Shown: in pieces, positions 9,156 through 18,706 of the stretch
Layout: the number at the start of each line of letters is the position of its first letter
Numbering within the stretch: the stretch's first letter is position 1
Assembly: GCA_021790935.1 (NCBI GenBank)
Contig: JAJYFL010000006.1
Coordinates: forward strand, 62,001 to 126,000
DNA from: a bacterium
GTDB taxonomy: Bacteria > Vulcanimicrobiota > Vulcanimicrobiia > Vulcanimicrobiales > Vulcanimicrobiaceae
Length of the DNA: 64,000 nucleotides
Direction: 5' to 3'
The notes under the pieces: model-generated
The model's database searches: none
The model's input: the letters and a program-made list of their open reading frames with translations, nothing else
Told to the model about the DNA's origin: nothing
Position numbers and translations under genes: made by a program

Positions 9156-10777
9156 ATATCCCATTGCCAGATGTTGTACCACGGAGTCGACGTGGGGTTC
9201 GTCTTGAAATGCCGAAGGTCGACCGAGCGTACGACGAGCCTACGCAGCTGGTAGAGCGGGATGTACGGTACCGTAGCGTGGATCAAGCGTTCGGCACGAC
9301 GGTAGATCGCCGCGCGTGCGCGCGGTGCATCGGTCGCCAAACCGGCTCGCTCCAGCGCATCCAACTCGCGGTTGCAATACCCGTAGACATTCTGGCCCCG
9401 AGGGTACCAGCGGTCACATCCAAGATAGACCAGGTTGTTCGGGTCCCAGGAGAGCGTCGTCGAATAATCGGCAAAGTCGTATCTCCCCGTAAAGATGGGA
9501 CCGTCGTACGAGAAGATCGTATTGTAGGGGTAGGTCTTGAGGTGCAGCCGCACCCCGATCGCCGCGAAATACTGCTGCAACTGCAGCGCGGCCAGCCGGA
9601 TGTTTGACGACCCTGCGATGACAGCGATGTCGTAGTCCAGCCGTACCCCGTTCTTGACACGCACTCCGCCAGGCCCGCGTCTCCAGCCCGCGGCATCGAG
9701 CATGCGGTTAGCCGCGGCCGGATCGTACCGGTACGGCGGGAGATCGAGGTACCCGATCGCCGTGGGCGGCTCTACGGCACCGGTCGCCTCGCCGACGCCG
9801 TGCGTCAACTTGCGCGCGAGGGCCCGGTAGTCGATCGACATCGCGAGGGCCATGCGCACGGTCAGGTCCCCGAGGCCGGCATGGCGCTCGTTCATCACCA
9901 ACACGTTTTGCGCGTTCCATGGAACGGTCTCGACGACCGCTCCGGGTATGCTCTCGTACTGTTCGTAGAGCGCGGCCTGCGGAGCGGTGATGAGATCGAT
10001 CTGGTGGAGCCGCATTTCGTCGAGCATCGTTTCGTCGTTGGGAATCACGTAGAAGACGATCTTTGCAAGCCGCGGACGGCCTTTGAAATAATCGTCGTTG
10101 CGTACCAGGACGATCTCGCGGCCCCGCTCCCATTTCACGAACTTGAACGGCCCCGTGCCGATCGGAGCCGAGTCGAACGGAACGCGGTCGATCGAGCGGT
10201 ATTTTGCGAGTATGTGGGCCGGCAGAATCGGCTTCCCACCCTCCTGCAGCGGCGTAAAAAACAAGCTGACGAACGGCGGGTAGCGGCGTTTCAAATGCAC
10301 CACGACGGTGTAGGCGTCCGGGGTGTCGATCGACGCCACCCGATCGTAACCCTCGCGGTACAGCGTGTCGTTACGCGGATTGACGACGGCTTCCCACGAA
10401 AACTTCACGTCGCGCGAAGTGAAGGGTGCGCCGTCCTGCCACTTCACGCCGCGGCGCAAGTGGTAGACGTACGTCTTTCCGTCGGGCGATATGCCGCCAT
10501 CGGCCAGCGTCGGCACCTCGGTCGCCAGATCGCCAACCAGCCGCCCACGATCGTTCGCCACCACCAAGTACGAGAAGATCATGGATGAGAGATCGTATGT
10601 GATGTCCATCTCGGAAAGGTAGGGGTTCAGCCGATCCGGATCGGCGACGTCGGCGAAACGCAGGACGTGCGGCACGGTCCATGCGTGGCGGCCGCCGCGC
10701 ACGGCGTTCTCCGTGGCGATGCGCGTACAGCCCGCGAGCAATGCGACGCCGAGCAATATGGCAAAGGCAGATTTCAC
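9152..10777 (-). CDS. ABC transporter substrate-binding lipoprotein, peptide/nickel type (SBP family 5)
   Basis: Periplasmic or surface binding lipoprotein of the DppA/OppA class. A GTG at 10777 preceded by GAAGGAA gives MKSAFAILLGVALLAGC, a textbook lipobox; an in-frame ATG at 10852 would place 25 odd residues before it. Family-5 features include LNPYLSEMDITYDL, LADGGISPDGKTYVYHLRRGVKWQDGAPF split over the ligand-domain start, and the C-terminal region IPLYQLRRLVVRS. 541 aa is normal. No permease or ATPase genes adjoin it, so partners must be elsewhere. Its stop codon lies inside the palindromic element. Confidence 0.9.
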   Translation of the reverse strand: MKSAFAILLGVALLAGCTRIATENAVRGGRHAWTVPHVLRFADVADPDRLNPYLSEMDITYDLSSMIFSYLVVANDRGRLVGDLATEVPTLADGGISPDGKTYVYHLRRGVKWQDGAPFTSRDVKFSWEAVVNPRNDTLYREGYDRVASIDTPDAYTVVVHLKRRYPPFVSLFFTPLQEGGKPILPAHILAKYRSIDRVPFDSAPIGTGPFKFVKWERGREIVLVRNDDYFKGRPRLAKIVFYVIPNDETMLDEMRLHQIDLITAPQAALYEQYESIPGAVVETVPWNAQNVLVMNERHAGLGDLTVRMALAMSIDYRALARKLTHGVGEATGAVEPPTAIGYLDLPPYRYDPAAANRMLDAAGWRRGPGGVRVKNGVRLDYDIAVIAGSSNIRLAALQLQQYFAAIGVRLHLKTYPYNTIFSYDGPIFTGRYDFADYSTTLSWDPNNLVYLGCDRWYPRGQNVYGYCNRELDALERAGLATDAPRARAAIYRRAERLIHATVPYIPLYQLRRLVVRSVDLRHFKTNPTSTPWYNIWQWDI

Positions 10778-10826
10778 CGCGCTTCCTTCGAGGGTCGCGG
10801 GGACGCACCTCGAATCCATGCCCTCC

Positions 10827-11624
10827 ATGAATACCAACGAACGCGCCGACATCGGCGTCTTTGGCGGCTCGGGCTTCTACTCGCTGATAGAAAACGCCCG
10901 CGAAGTCGCGATCGAAACCCCCTACGGAGCGCCGAGCGACCGGCTCGCGCTCGGCGAGATCGCGGGCAAGCGCGTCGCATTTTTGCCGCGTCATGGCAAG
11001 GATCATCGCCTTCCGCCCCATACGATCAACTACCGCGCCAACCTCTACGCCATGAAGACGCTCGGCGTGACGCGCATCATCGCACCGACCGCCTGCGGTT
11101 CGCTCAAGACCGAGGTAAAGCCGGGTTCCATGGTCGTGGCCGACCAGGTGGTGGACCGCACGAACGGGCGCCGCGACACCTTCTACGACGGCCCGATTAC
11201 GACGCACGTCAGCTTTGCCGATCCCTACTGCCCGACGCTTCGCCCGATCGCGGTCGACGCCCTGAAGGCCATGGGCGTGCAGACGCACGAGCGCGGCACC
11301 ATCGTCGTCATCCAAGGTCCGCGTTTCTCCACGCGCGCCGAATCGCGGTGGTTCCAGAGCCAGGGCTGGGAGGTCATCAATATGACCCAGTACCCGGAGT
11401 GCTATCTGGCGCGCGAACTGGAGATGTGCTACGTCAACATCTCGCTGATAACCGACTACGACGTCGGCTTGGAGGGGATGAGCCCGGTCTCGCACCACGA
11501 CGTCATCGAGGTTTTCAACAAGAACAACGCTCGCGTGAGAACTGCGATCTCGAAGATCGTCGAGCGTATCGACCTCGGCAGCGCCTGTGCGTGTCATCAC
11601 GCGCTCGAAGGCTCGCGCGGCTAG
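10827..11624 (+). CDS. mtnP: S-methyl-5'-thioadenosine phosphorylase
   Basis: Cleaves methylthioadenosine with phosphate to adenine and methylthioribose-1-phosphate, salvaging the by-product of spermidine synthesis. Motifs: GVFGGSGFYSL at the N-terminus, LPRHGKDHRLPPH, IAPTACGSLK, GPRFSTRAES and NMTQYPECYLARE followed by TDYDVGLEG, typical of MTAP in the purine phosphorylase family. ATGs at 10818 and 10827 are both in frame; no ribosome-binding site decides. SpeE, which makes methylthioadenosine, is encoded at 56112-56999. The gene is divergent from the binding-protein gene. Confidence 0.9.
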   Translation: MNTNERADIGVFGGSGFYSLIENAREVAIETPYGAPSDRLALGEIAGKRVAFLPRHGKDHRLPPHTINYRANLYAMKTLGVTRIIAPTACGSLKTEVKPGSMVVADQVVDRTNGRRDTFYDGPITTHVSFADPYCPTLRPIAVDALKAMGVQTHERGTIVVIQGPRFSTRAESRWFQSQGWEVINMTQYPECYLARELEMCYVNISLITDYDVGLEGMSPVSHHDVIEVFNKNNARVRTAISKIVERIDLGSACACHHALEGSRG

Positions 11625-11625
11625 G

Positions 11626-12333
11626 ATGCCCTCCCAGCCGCGTACCGATCTCTCGCTCTACTGGCGCGCGTTCCCGGCCTACGCGCGCAACCTCGCAGTG
11701 CTCCTTCCTCCCTTGCTCGCCGCAGTCGTCCAGCAACTGCTGAACTATGCGGGCGCGCAGCTCACCGGACCGCTCGGCGGAATTGGAATGGGCATCTTCG
11801 GCTTCATCGGGCAGTTGGTCTTCGGCTTCGCCTTCGGCGTCTCACTGATCGTGGCGGACGATGCGTGGCGGCACGAGCGCGCCAACTTGGGGACGGACTG
11901 GGACGAGGCGAAGCGCAAGGCGGGCAACATCCTGCTCGCAACGGTCGGCCTCTTCTTCATGATCTACGTCGCTCAGATGATCGGCTCGATCCTCGGCGGC
12001 GGCGGGAGCCTCGCGGCGGGCGCGCTCGCGGTGCTCTTTCTCGTCTATACCATACCGGCAGCGTCGCTGGGAGGCTCGCCCGGGCCCTACGCGCTGAGTT
12101 CCTCGATCCAGATCGCGCGCCGAGAACCGGGCCGCACGCTGTTGCTAACGGTCGTCAGCTTGTTCGTCTACTACTTCATCGGCTTCATGCTCCCGCCGAT
12201 ACTCGCGCCCTACGTTAGCACCCCCTCGTTTATCGTGCTGCAGATGCTGCTTCCGTCGTTAGCGATCGGCTACGTCGCGCTGATCGTTGCCAAGCAATAC
12301 GCCGACATCGCCTTTAGCCGGTGGTGGAGATAG
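11626..12333 (+). CDS. Multi-pass membrane protein, unknown function
   Basis: 235-aa integral membrane protein with five or six hydrophobic segments (for example NLAVLLPPLLAAVVQQLL, GMGIFGFIGQLVFGFAF, ILLATVGLFFMIYVA and LLTVVSLFVYYFIGF). It begins two bases after the mtnP stop, so the two are probably co-transcribed. It resembles loosely defined DUF4013-like proteins, but I cannot assign a family. Its 3' end overlaps the convergent holB gene by 20 bases. Confidence 0.65.
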   Translation: MPSQPRTDLSLYWRAFPAYARNLAVLLPPLLAAVVQQLLNYAGAQLTGPLGGIGMGIFGFIGQLVFGFAFGVSLIVADDAWRHERANLGTDWDEAKRKAGNILLATVGLFFMIYVAQMIGSILGGGGSLAAGALAVLFLVYTIPAASLGGSPGPYALSSSIQIARREPGRTLLLTVVSLFVYYFIGFMLPPILAPYVSTPSFIVLQMLLPSLAIGYVALIVAKQYADIAFSRWWR

Positions 12334-13336
12334 GGCTCGCCGCGCCCGTCAACGCCATCCGCACCATCTCCACGACCAGCGCCGGGCTGACGTTCGTGCG
12401 TGCCAGGCGCTGCGCTTCGGCAAGCCGGCCCAGTATGGCGATCGCCGCTTCGTTGGGAGCGGCGGGCAACGCTCGCAGCCGCGCCTCGTAATCGATTGCG
12501 AGCAGCGGCGCTCCGCCGCCGGCGGCATGGCTTGCGATCCAATCTCGCACCAGCGTCTTTACGGTTTCGAGTCCCTCGTCGAGCGTCTCGCGCGTCGCCC
12601 ACGCTTCGCCGGGCGACGTTCCGGCAACGACATCGAAGAACCAGTCCGCTACGCTGGCGCGCAGGTGTTCGTCGTCGAGCGCCGCGAGGGCCGTCGTCGC
12701 GCTCCCTTGCGAGAGTGCGGCACCGAGGTCGGCTCGCGCCGCGTCGAAACCCTTAAGCCGTAAGATCTCCGCGACCTCGGATCGTCCCAGCGCCGGAAAT
12801 CGTATCTCGACCAGTCGCGAGCGGATCGTCGCGAGCAGTCTCCCGGGTGTCGAAGTCGTGAGCAGCAGCACGACCGCGGGCGGCGGCTCCTCGAAGAATT
12901 TGAGCAGCGCGTTGGCGGCCTCGTGCGAGACGAAATCGACGTCGCCCAAGACGACCACGCGTAGTCCGCCCGAGTAGGACTGCAGCGAGAGCAGCCGGAC
13001 GAGATCGCGCGCCGTCATCTCGTCGGACTCGTGGAATCCGAGCGCACCCTCAGGGTCGCCGATCTTGAGCGGGCCGAGACTCTCGAGCAGATCGGGGTGG
13101 CGCGTCTCCTCCTTGCCGATAAGGCGGCACGAGGCACAGGTTCCGTCGTATCCGATGACGCCGTCCTTGGGCGCTTCGCAGAGCAGCGATTGGGCCAATC
13201 TTCGCGCGAACGTCTTCTTTCCGACGCCCTGTGGGCCGGAGAAGAGGTACGCATGCGCAAGCGCCGGCTTGCGCAGCCTCGAGAAGAATGCGAGCGGTCC
13301 GCGGGCGCCGACAACGTCGAACTGCAGATCGCTCAC
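12314..13336 (-). CDS. holB: DNA polymerase III subunit delta'
   Basis: Clamp-loader AAA+ subunit. The N-terminal domain shows LAHAYLFSGPQGVGKKTFARRLAQ split around the P-loop (about 33-42), a cysteine cluster typical of the zinc module (C, then TCASCRL), VVVLGDVDFVSHEAANALLKFFEEPP, and the sensor region LLLTTSTPGRLLATIRSR. 340 aa is normal. Its start overlaps the tmk stop by four bases; tmk followed by holB is a classic pair. Confidence 0.9.
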   Translation of the reverse strand: MSDLQFDVVGARGPLAFFSRLRKPALAHAYLFSGPQGVGKKTFARRLAQSLLCEAPKDGVIGYDGTCASCRLIGKEETRHPDLLESLGPLKIGDPEGALGFHESDEMTARDLVRLLSLQSYSGGLRVVVLGDVDFVSHEAANALLKFFEEPPPAVVLLLTTSTPGRLLATIRSRLVEIRFPALGRSEVAEILRLKGFDAARADLGAALSQGSATTALAALDDEHLRASVADWFFDVVAGTSPGEAWATRETLDEGLETVKTLVRDWIASHAAGGGAPLLAIDYEARLRALPAAPNEAAIAILGRLAEAQRLARTNVSPALVVEMVRMALTGAASPISTTG

Positions 13337-13944
13337 CGGATCCTCGCCTCGAACGCTCGCATCGCCGCAGCTGCGATGGCCTCCACGCCGGCTTCGCCGT
13401 CGAGCACGACGATGCGCTCGTGCTGCCGTGCCAACTCGTGGAAACCGCCTCGCACGCGCTCGTGGAAGGCCCGGTCCTGATTCTCGATGCGATCCGCAGT
13501 TTGGGAGCGCGCGAGCACGCGGCTTTGCGACGTCGTCACGGAGACATCGACGAAGAACGTCAAGTCCGGGGTAAGGCCGTTCGACGCGATATCGCAGATT
13601 TGCCGCACGCGCTCGATATCCAAACCGCGCCCGTAGCCCTGATAGGCGATCGTGGAATCGACGAACCGGTCGCAGAGCACGATGCGCCCTGCGCCCAGTG
13701 CCGGCCTAAGCACCTCCGCTACGAGCTGCGCCCGCGACGCGTTCAGCAAGAGCGTCTCCGCCCAAGGGTTCAACGCCGACTCGAGGTCGAGGAATATCGC
13801 GCGCATCGCGTCGCCGGCCGGCGTCCCGCCTGGTTCCCGGGTCGCCAGCGGATCGCGGCCGGCGGCGCGGAGCGCGCCGAGCAATCCGTCGAGCAACGTC
13901 GTCTTTCCGCTGCCCTCGATGCCCTCGATGGTAATGAACGCCAT
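13333..13944 (-). CDS. tmk: Thymidylate kinase
   Basis: Phosphorylates dTMP to dTDP. P-loop GIEGSGKTT (8-16), the substrate motif ATREPGGTP, and CDRFVDSTIAYQGYGRG (DRX motif) are clear. 203 aa is the standard length. It is translationally coupled to holB by a four-base overlap and lies two bases after the R3H ATPase gene, so these appear to form one operon. Confidence 0.95.
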   Translation of the reverse strand: MAFITIEGIEGSGKTTLLDGLLGALRAAGRDPLATREPGGTPAGDAMRAIFLDLESALNPWAETLLLNASRAQLVAEVLRPALGAGRIVLCDRFVDSTIAYQGYGRGLDIERVRQICDIASNGLTPDLTFFVDVSVTTSQSRVLARSQTADRIENQDRAFHERVRGGFHELARQHERIVVLDGEAGVEAIAAAAMRAFEARIR

Positions 13945-13946
13945 CG

Positions 13947-15575
13947 CTAGAGGCGTTCCTCGCCGCCTCCCGGCATGATGCGCACGCGCCGGTTCGGCTC
14001 CAGGCCCGTGCTGCGCGACTGCAAGCGGTAGCGCTCGGCCAATTGATGCTGCATTCGCCGAACGTAGGATGTCTGCGGAGAGAGTTCGACCGCGTTCTTG
14101 TTGAGCAATACCTGATAGATCGCCTCTTCCGCTTCGCGCAGGGCGATCTCTTCGTTGTCGATCGCGGGCAAGTTGAAGACGTTTTTCAGGCAGCCCTGGA
14201 TCTGCGTCGTCGTGTTCGTCTTGATCGAACAGATCGGCACGTTTTCGGAAGCGATCTGCTTGAGCCGCGGCTGCTCCTTGCGCTCCAGCGCCTTGAGCGT
14301 CAGCACGAGATCGGCATCGTCCCAGGTGCGCGCGATCGTGGCGTTCACGCGGAGGTTATGAATCGCGCGCTCGATCTTATTCCGAGAGACGCCGTATGGA
14401 AAGATGAACAGCGGCCGGTCGGCTTCATCGGCCTCTCGAATCTCCTCGTGCAGGGCGCCGGCCAATGCCGGCATCGACTCGGTGTCGGCCTCTTGTACGA
14501 TCGCGACGGCGCCGCTCGCGCTTCGCTGTCGAATCTCCGGCTGCGGCTGGTATCCGCGCAACAACGCGTCGACCACCTGCGCAACGTTCTTATGGATAGC
14601 CAGGCGATCGCGATCGTGAATCTCTACCACCGCATCAAAGGTCGGGGGAGCCTTCCGCTCGAGCACCGTCTTGCGCGTCCCGCGGCGGCGAGCCTCCTCG
14701 TCGGAGAGCGTCACCGCGCTGATGCCGCCGACCAGGTCGGAGAGGGTCGGGTTCATCAGCAGATTCTCGAGCGTCTGCCCGTGTGCCGTACCGATGAGCG
14801 TCACGCCGCGTTCGGCGATCGTACGCGCCGCCAGAGCTTCGGCCTCGGTGCCGATCTCGTCGATCACGACGACCTGCGGCATGTGGTTCTCCACCGCTTC
14901 GATCATCACGGCATGCTGGAGCGCCGGGTCGGTGACCTGCATGCGGCGCGCGGTTCCGATGCCGGGATGAGGGATATCGCTATCCCCGGCGATCTCGTTG
15001 CTGGTGTCGACGATGACGACGCGCTGGCGGTCCTCGCTAAGCATGCGCGCGCACTCGCGCAGCATCGTCGTCTTACCGACGCCGGGACGGCCGAGAAGGC
15101 AGATCGACTGGCCGCTGCGCAGTATATCGAGGACGATGTCGATCGTTCCGTATACGGCGCGGCCCACGCGGCACGTCAGGCCGACGATCTTGCCCGTTCG
15201 GTTGCGAATCGCGCTGATGCGGTGCAGCGTCTGCTCGATACCGGCGCGGTTGTCCCCCGCGAAAGGCGTAACCCGCGAACACACTTGGGCGAGATCTTCT
15301 TGGGAGACCGGCGTCTCCGAAAGATACACGAAATCGTTTTCGAAGCGCGCCTCTGGCGGGCGCCCCAAATCGAGAACGACTTCGATCATGGCCTCTAGGT
15401 TTGGAAGACGAACGAGCGCCTGTCTAATTGAGAGTGGGAAGATGTCGAGGAGTTGGGTGAGTTCCCAACCCGGAGAGATCGATTCGGCTTTGACCGCCAA
15501 TACTGACCCTCGCTTCCAAAATGTTTCATCCCTCTTCCCGTTATCGGGCGGCCAACCTTCATCGTTGAGCGGCAA
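13947..15575 (-). CDS. AAA ATPase with C-terminal R3H domain (SpoIIIAA/Ycf45-like)
   Basis: Ring ATPase related to SpoIIIAA and plastid Ycf45, with a nucleic-acid-binding R3H domain. P-loop LLGRPGVGKTT lies at about 160-170, Walker B in QVVVIDEIGTEAEA, and the C-terminal RRMQH with a following Arg-rich tail gives the R3H signature. The long open frame begins at TTG 15575, directly against the decarboxylase stop. An internal TTG near 15500, preceded by a GAGGG, is a possible shorter start because the first ~25 residues look unlike the family. Function unknown; single-stranded nucleic acid binding is expected from the family. Confidence 0.85.
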   Translation of the reverse strand: MPLNDEGWPPDNGKRDETFWKRGSVLAVKAESISPGWELTQLLDIFPLSIRQALVRLPNLEAMIEVVLDLGRPPEARFENDFVYLSETPVSQEDLAQVCSRVTPFAGDNRAGIEQTLHRISAIRNRTGKIVGLTCRVGRAVYGTIDIVLDILRSGQSICLLGRPGVGKTTMLRECARMLSEDRQRVVIVDTSNEIAGDSDIPHPGIGTARRMQVTDPALQHAVMIEAVENHMPQVVVIDEIGTEAEALAARTIAERGVTLIGTAHGQTLENLLMNPTLSDLVGGISAVTLSDEEARRRGTRKTVLERKAPPTFDAVVEIHDRDRLAIHKNVAQVVDALLRGYQPQPEIRQRSASGAVAIVQEADTESMPALAGALHEEIREADEADRPLFIFPYGVSRNKIERAIHNLRVNATIARTWDDADLVLTLKALERKEQPRLKQIASENVPICSIKTNTTTQIQGCLKNVFNLPAIDNEEIALREAEEAIYQVLLNKNAVELSPQTSYVRRMQHQLAERYRLQSRSTGLEPNRRVRIMPGGGEERL

Positions 15576-17084
15576 CTACCGTTCCTTGACGACGCGGATC
15601 GTCTTCAGCTCGTCGTCGTACGGCCCTTGCATGCGGACGCCGGCCCTCATCTCCAGGGCGAGATAGTCGATGAGCTCCTGGGTTATCTCCTCTCCCGGCG
15701 AGATCGCAGGTATGCCCGGCGGATACGGCGATATCGTCTCGGCGCAGATCCGTCCCCTGCTCTGCTTGAAACGCACCGCTTCGGCCGGTGCCAAGAAGGC
15801 TTCGCGCGGCAGCATGCGCATCGGCGGAATCTTCGGAAGCTTGTAACTGCCCGTCTTCAGCCGGCGGTCGAGCACGCCCGATGGCGAAAAGATGTCGACC
15901 TGGCGATCCTCGCGCGCCAACTCGGAGACGCCAAAGACGAGCCGGTCGGCGGCGGCAGCCGTCGTGCCGATGGTAAAGAGCGCAACGACGTTGAAGAGGT
16001 CGGCCAGCTCTACCTGCACGTTGTAGCGCCGCCGCAAGATCTCCGACGCTTCGTAGCCGGTGTAACCGAGATCCTTGACGGTAATCGTTACCTTGGTCGG
16101 GTCGATATCGAAGACGCCGGGCCGGCCCTGCAACTCTTCCCCGAAACAGTAAACGCCCCCGATCGCGTTGAGCCGCCGGCGCGTATCCTCGGCCAGCTCG
16201 ATCGTGCGGGAGAGGAGAGCCGCGCCTTCGGTCGCCATCTGTTTGCGCGCCACGTCCAGCGATGCGAGCATCGGCAGGTTCGGCGAAGTCGAAAGGAACA
16301 TCTTGATGACCGCTTTGAGCCGCTCGACGCGTACCCGCGGCCCGATCTGGTGCAGCATGGCGCACTGAGAGAAAGCCGAGAGCATCTTGTGCGTCGAGTT
16401 GATGCACAGATCGGCACCCGCCGCGGTGGCCGAGAGCGGGAGCGCCGGGTGAAAATGGAAATGCGGCCCCCAAGCTTCATCGACCAGAAGCAACTTGCCG
16501 GCATCGCGTACGATGCGGACGATCGCTTCAAGGTCGGCCGCCACCCCGTAATAGGTTGGGCTCACGACGTAGACCGCCGCGATGTCCGGGTATTCCTGGA
16601 GCGTCCGGCTCACGGTCTCCGGGGTGACGCAGTGGTCCATGTGCAACGCTTCGTCGACTTCCGGGCGCATGTATATCGGATGCGCGCCGCTCATGACCAA
16701 GCCGCCCAGCATCGACTTGTGCGCGTTGCGGGGCACGGCGATCTTCTCGCCCGGGTTCACCGCGGTCATCATCATGCACTGGTTGCCGCTCGTCGAGCCG
16801 TTGATCAAGAAAAACGAACGATCGGCACCGTAGGCCTCGGCCGCGAGCTCTTGGGCCTCTTTGATCGACTCGGTCGGCTGCAGCAAATCGTCGATGCCCG
16901 GCATCGGAGTCAGGTCGATCGAGCAGATGTTGTCCCCGACGAACTCTCGAAACGCCAGATCCATTCCAGCGCCCTGCATGTGCCCGGGCGTGTGAAACGG
17001 GATGACGCCCGCGTCGACGTAATCGAGCAGGGCTTGGAAGTACGGCGTCTTCGACTGGTCCAATGTCAAACCGCAGAATGCCAA
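15576..17084 (-). CDS. Orn/Lys/Arg decarboxylase, fold-type I (likely arginine decarboxylase)
   Basis: PLP enzyme of the aspartate-aminotransferase fold that makes agmatine, cadaverine or putrescine. Visible are FHTPGHMQG near residue 30, the cofactor-binding NGSTSGNQ, VDEAWGPHFHFHP, and the PLP lysine in INSTHKML. 502 aa matches the short Bacillus-type SpeA subclass rather than the ~700-aa inducible enzymes. With SpeD and SpeE in the same window, a biosynthetic arginine decarboxylase is the best guess, but substrate cannot be read from sequence. Confidence 0.88.
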   Translation of the reverse strand: MAFCGLTLDQSKTPYFQALLDYVDAGVIPFHTPGHMQGAGMDLAFREFVGDNICSIDLTPMPGIDDLLQPTESIKEAQELAAEAYGADRSFFLINGSTSGNQCMMMTAVNPGEKIAVPRNAHKSMLGGLVMSGAHPIYMRPEVDEALHMDHCVTPETVSRTLQEYPDIAAVYVVSPTYYGVAADLEAIVRIVRDAGKLLLVDEAWGPHFHFHPALPLSATAAGADLCINSTHKMLSAFSQCAMLHQIGPRVRVERLKAVIKMFLSTSPNLPMLASLDVARKQMATEGAALLSRTIELAEDTRRRLNAIGGVYCFGEELQGRPGVFDIDPTKVTITVKDLGYTGYEASEILRRRYNVQVELADLFNVVALFTIGTTAAAADRLVFGVSELAREDRQVDIFSPSGVLDRRLKTGSYKLPKIPPMRMLPREAFLAPAEAVRFKQSRGRICAETISPYPPGIPAISPGEEITQELIDYLALEMRAGVRMQGPYDDELKTIRVVKER

Positions 17085-17172
17085 GAATCTCGGGTTTTCC
17101 CTGCAACGAACCCGCCGGAACGCCGAAGGAGCCTCCGGTTACCGCCCTGGCGGCTCTCGCCGGCAGCGATCT

Positions 17173-17703
17173 TCAGGCCTCGATGCGCTCCTCGATCGAA
17201 ACGTTGTAGAGAAATAGGAACTTGCACCACTCGCCGGGCAGCGTGTTGCGCTTGATCTGAATCCACGGGATGTATTTCGGCTGCCGCGGCTTGCGCACGA
17301 GCGCCATGTTGGCGTCCTCGGGCGCCCGGTTGTTCTTGCGGTTGTTGCACCGCATGCACGCGCAAACGAGGTTTTCCCAAGTGGACGGGCCGCCCTTGCT
17401 CTTTGGCACGATGTGGTCCACCGTCATCAACTTGTCGCCGTGAAGCCCGCAGTACTGGCAGGTATGATCGTCGCGGATCAGGATGTTCTTCTTCGTCAGC
17501 GCGACCCTTTGCATCGGCCGCCTGATGTAGTAGAGCATCCGAATGATCGAGGGCATGCGCATCTCGAACGTAGGCGACGAGATCACGCGCTCGCGCCCAT
17601 GCACGAGTTCGGCCTTACCTGAAAAGATAAGCTTCACCGCCCGCTGAAAACTCGTGACGTTCAACGCTTCGTACGTGAAGTTCAGCACGAGGACCTCGCT
17701 CAC
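17173..17703 (-). CDS. HNH endonuclease family protein
   Basis: 176-aa HNH protein with two CxxC pairs: CQYCG before and CMRCNN after the core VDHIVPKSKGG, which carries the catalytic His and is followed by ENLV. The N-terminal LNFTYEALNVTSFQRAVKLI is conserved in a widespread, chromosomal single-copy HNH family. These are often called restriction-like, but no methylase or mobile element is nearby here, so a housekeeping role is likelier. Function not established. Confidence 0.85.
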   Translation of the reverse strand: MSEVLVLNFTYEALNVTSFQRAVKLIFSGKAELVHGRERVISSPTFEMRMPSIIRMLYYIRRPMQRVALTKKNILIRDDHTCQYCGLHGDKLMTVDHIVPKSKGGPSTWENLVCACMRCNNRKNNRAPEDANMALVRKPRQPKYIPWIQIKRNTLPGEWCKFLFLYNVSIEERIEA

Positions 17704-17743
17704 GATCCCCCTCCGTACGGCCGCATAAACCCAAGGGCGAGGC

Positions 17744-18037
17744 TCATAGGCCTCGCTTTCGGATGAACGCCATGCGCGTCTCCGTGAGCATCTGGGCTGT
17801 CGCCAGGCGTTCCTCGGGCGTCAGGCGCTCCTTGACGCGCTCGAACGCCGCACTCGCGACGTCGATGGCAATCTCGGCCGCCTGCAAGCCGGACCCTTCA
17901 TCTCCGCCTTCCGCCAGGTAGGCGTGCGCGGCCAGCGAGAGCGTCGCTATCACCTCCGCGAGCAGCGCCTCGACGGGTGGAATCTGACCGTTAAAGCCCG
18001 CTCCTTGCGCGTCGAGCGGTGGAGATTGCGAACTCAT
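17744..18037 (-). CDS. DUF1844-like small protein
   Basis: 97-aa soluble protein. The segment VEALLAEVIATLSLAAHAYL followed by AAEIAIDVASAAFERVKERLTPEE and a C-terminal MAFIRK resembles DUF1844 proteins, which have an all-helical fold and no known function. It starts 12 bases downstream of pdxT, so it may be the last gene of the pdxST operon. Confidence 0.6.
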   Translation of the reverse strand: MSSQSPPLDAQGAGFNGQIPPVEALLAEVIATLSLAAHAYLAEGGDEGSGLQAAEIAIDVASAAFERVKERLTPEERLATAQMLTETRMAFIRKRGL

Positions 18038-18049
18038 GACGGTCAGAAT

Positions 18050-18700
18050 TTATGCGACGTCTTGACGGTTCCCTATCCCGGCCGCTCGACCGGCCTGCGA
18101 CGCCTCAAGCACCATGCTCAGGAAGTATTCGTGGACGCGCGTGTCGGCGGTGAGTTCCGGATGGAACGACGTGCAGAGAACGTTCCTCTCGCGGACCATC
18201 ACCGAATGCCCGTCGCGCTCGGCCAGCGACTGGACGCCGCGCCCCTGGCGTTCGATCCAGGGAGCCCGGATGAAGATCGCGGGGAAGGGTTCGGCGCCCA
18301 GAACCGGGATCGGCAACGCCACCTCGGCGGAGTCGTTCTGGCGGCCGAACGCGTTACGCCGCACGGCGATATCGATAAGGCCGAGGGTGGGCTGTTCGAG
18401 GCCGACGACCTCCCGCGCCACGACGATCGTGCCCATGCAGGTGCCCCACAACGGCAGCCCAGCGCGAACGCGCTCCTGCAGCGGTTTGCCGAGTTCGAAG
18501 CGGGCGAGCAGTTTCATCACCGTGGTAGACTCGCCGCCCGGCACGATCAATCCATCGACCCGCGCGAGGTCTGCGCGCGTCTTCACGCCGGCGGCCGAGA
18601 CGCCGGCGCGCCGCATCGCCGCGATGTGTTCGTCCACATCGCCCTGCAGGGCGAGCACCCCAATCGAGATCCGTTCGGAGATCCCGGCCTTCGGAGCCAT
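18050..18700 (-). CDS. pdxT: Pyridoxal 5'-phosphate synthase glutaminase subunit
   Basis: Class-I glutaminase that feeds ammonia to PdxS in the DXP-independent PLP pathway. IGVLALQGDVDEH at the start, the glutamine-binding VPGGESTT, the nucleophile in LWGTCMGT and the His/Glu pair in SFHPELT form the complete set. 216 aa is slightly longer than average because of a nine-residue N-terminal tail. It follows pdxS by six bases. Confidence 0.96.
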   Translation of the reverse strand: MAPKAGISERISIGVLALQGDVDEHIAAMRRAGVSAAGVKTRADLARVDGLIVPGGESTTVMKLLARFELGKPLQERVRAGLPLWGTCMGTIVVAREVVGLEQPTLGLIDIAVRRNAFGRQNDSAEVALPIPVLGAEPFPAIFIRAPWIERQGRGVQSLAERDGHSVMVRERNVLCTSFHPELTADTRVHEYFLSMVLEASQAGRAAGIGNRQDVA

Positions 18701-18706
18701 GGTTTG

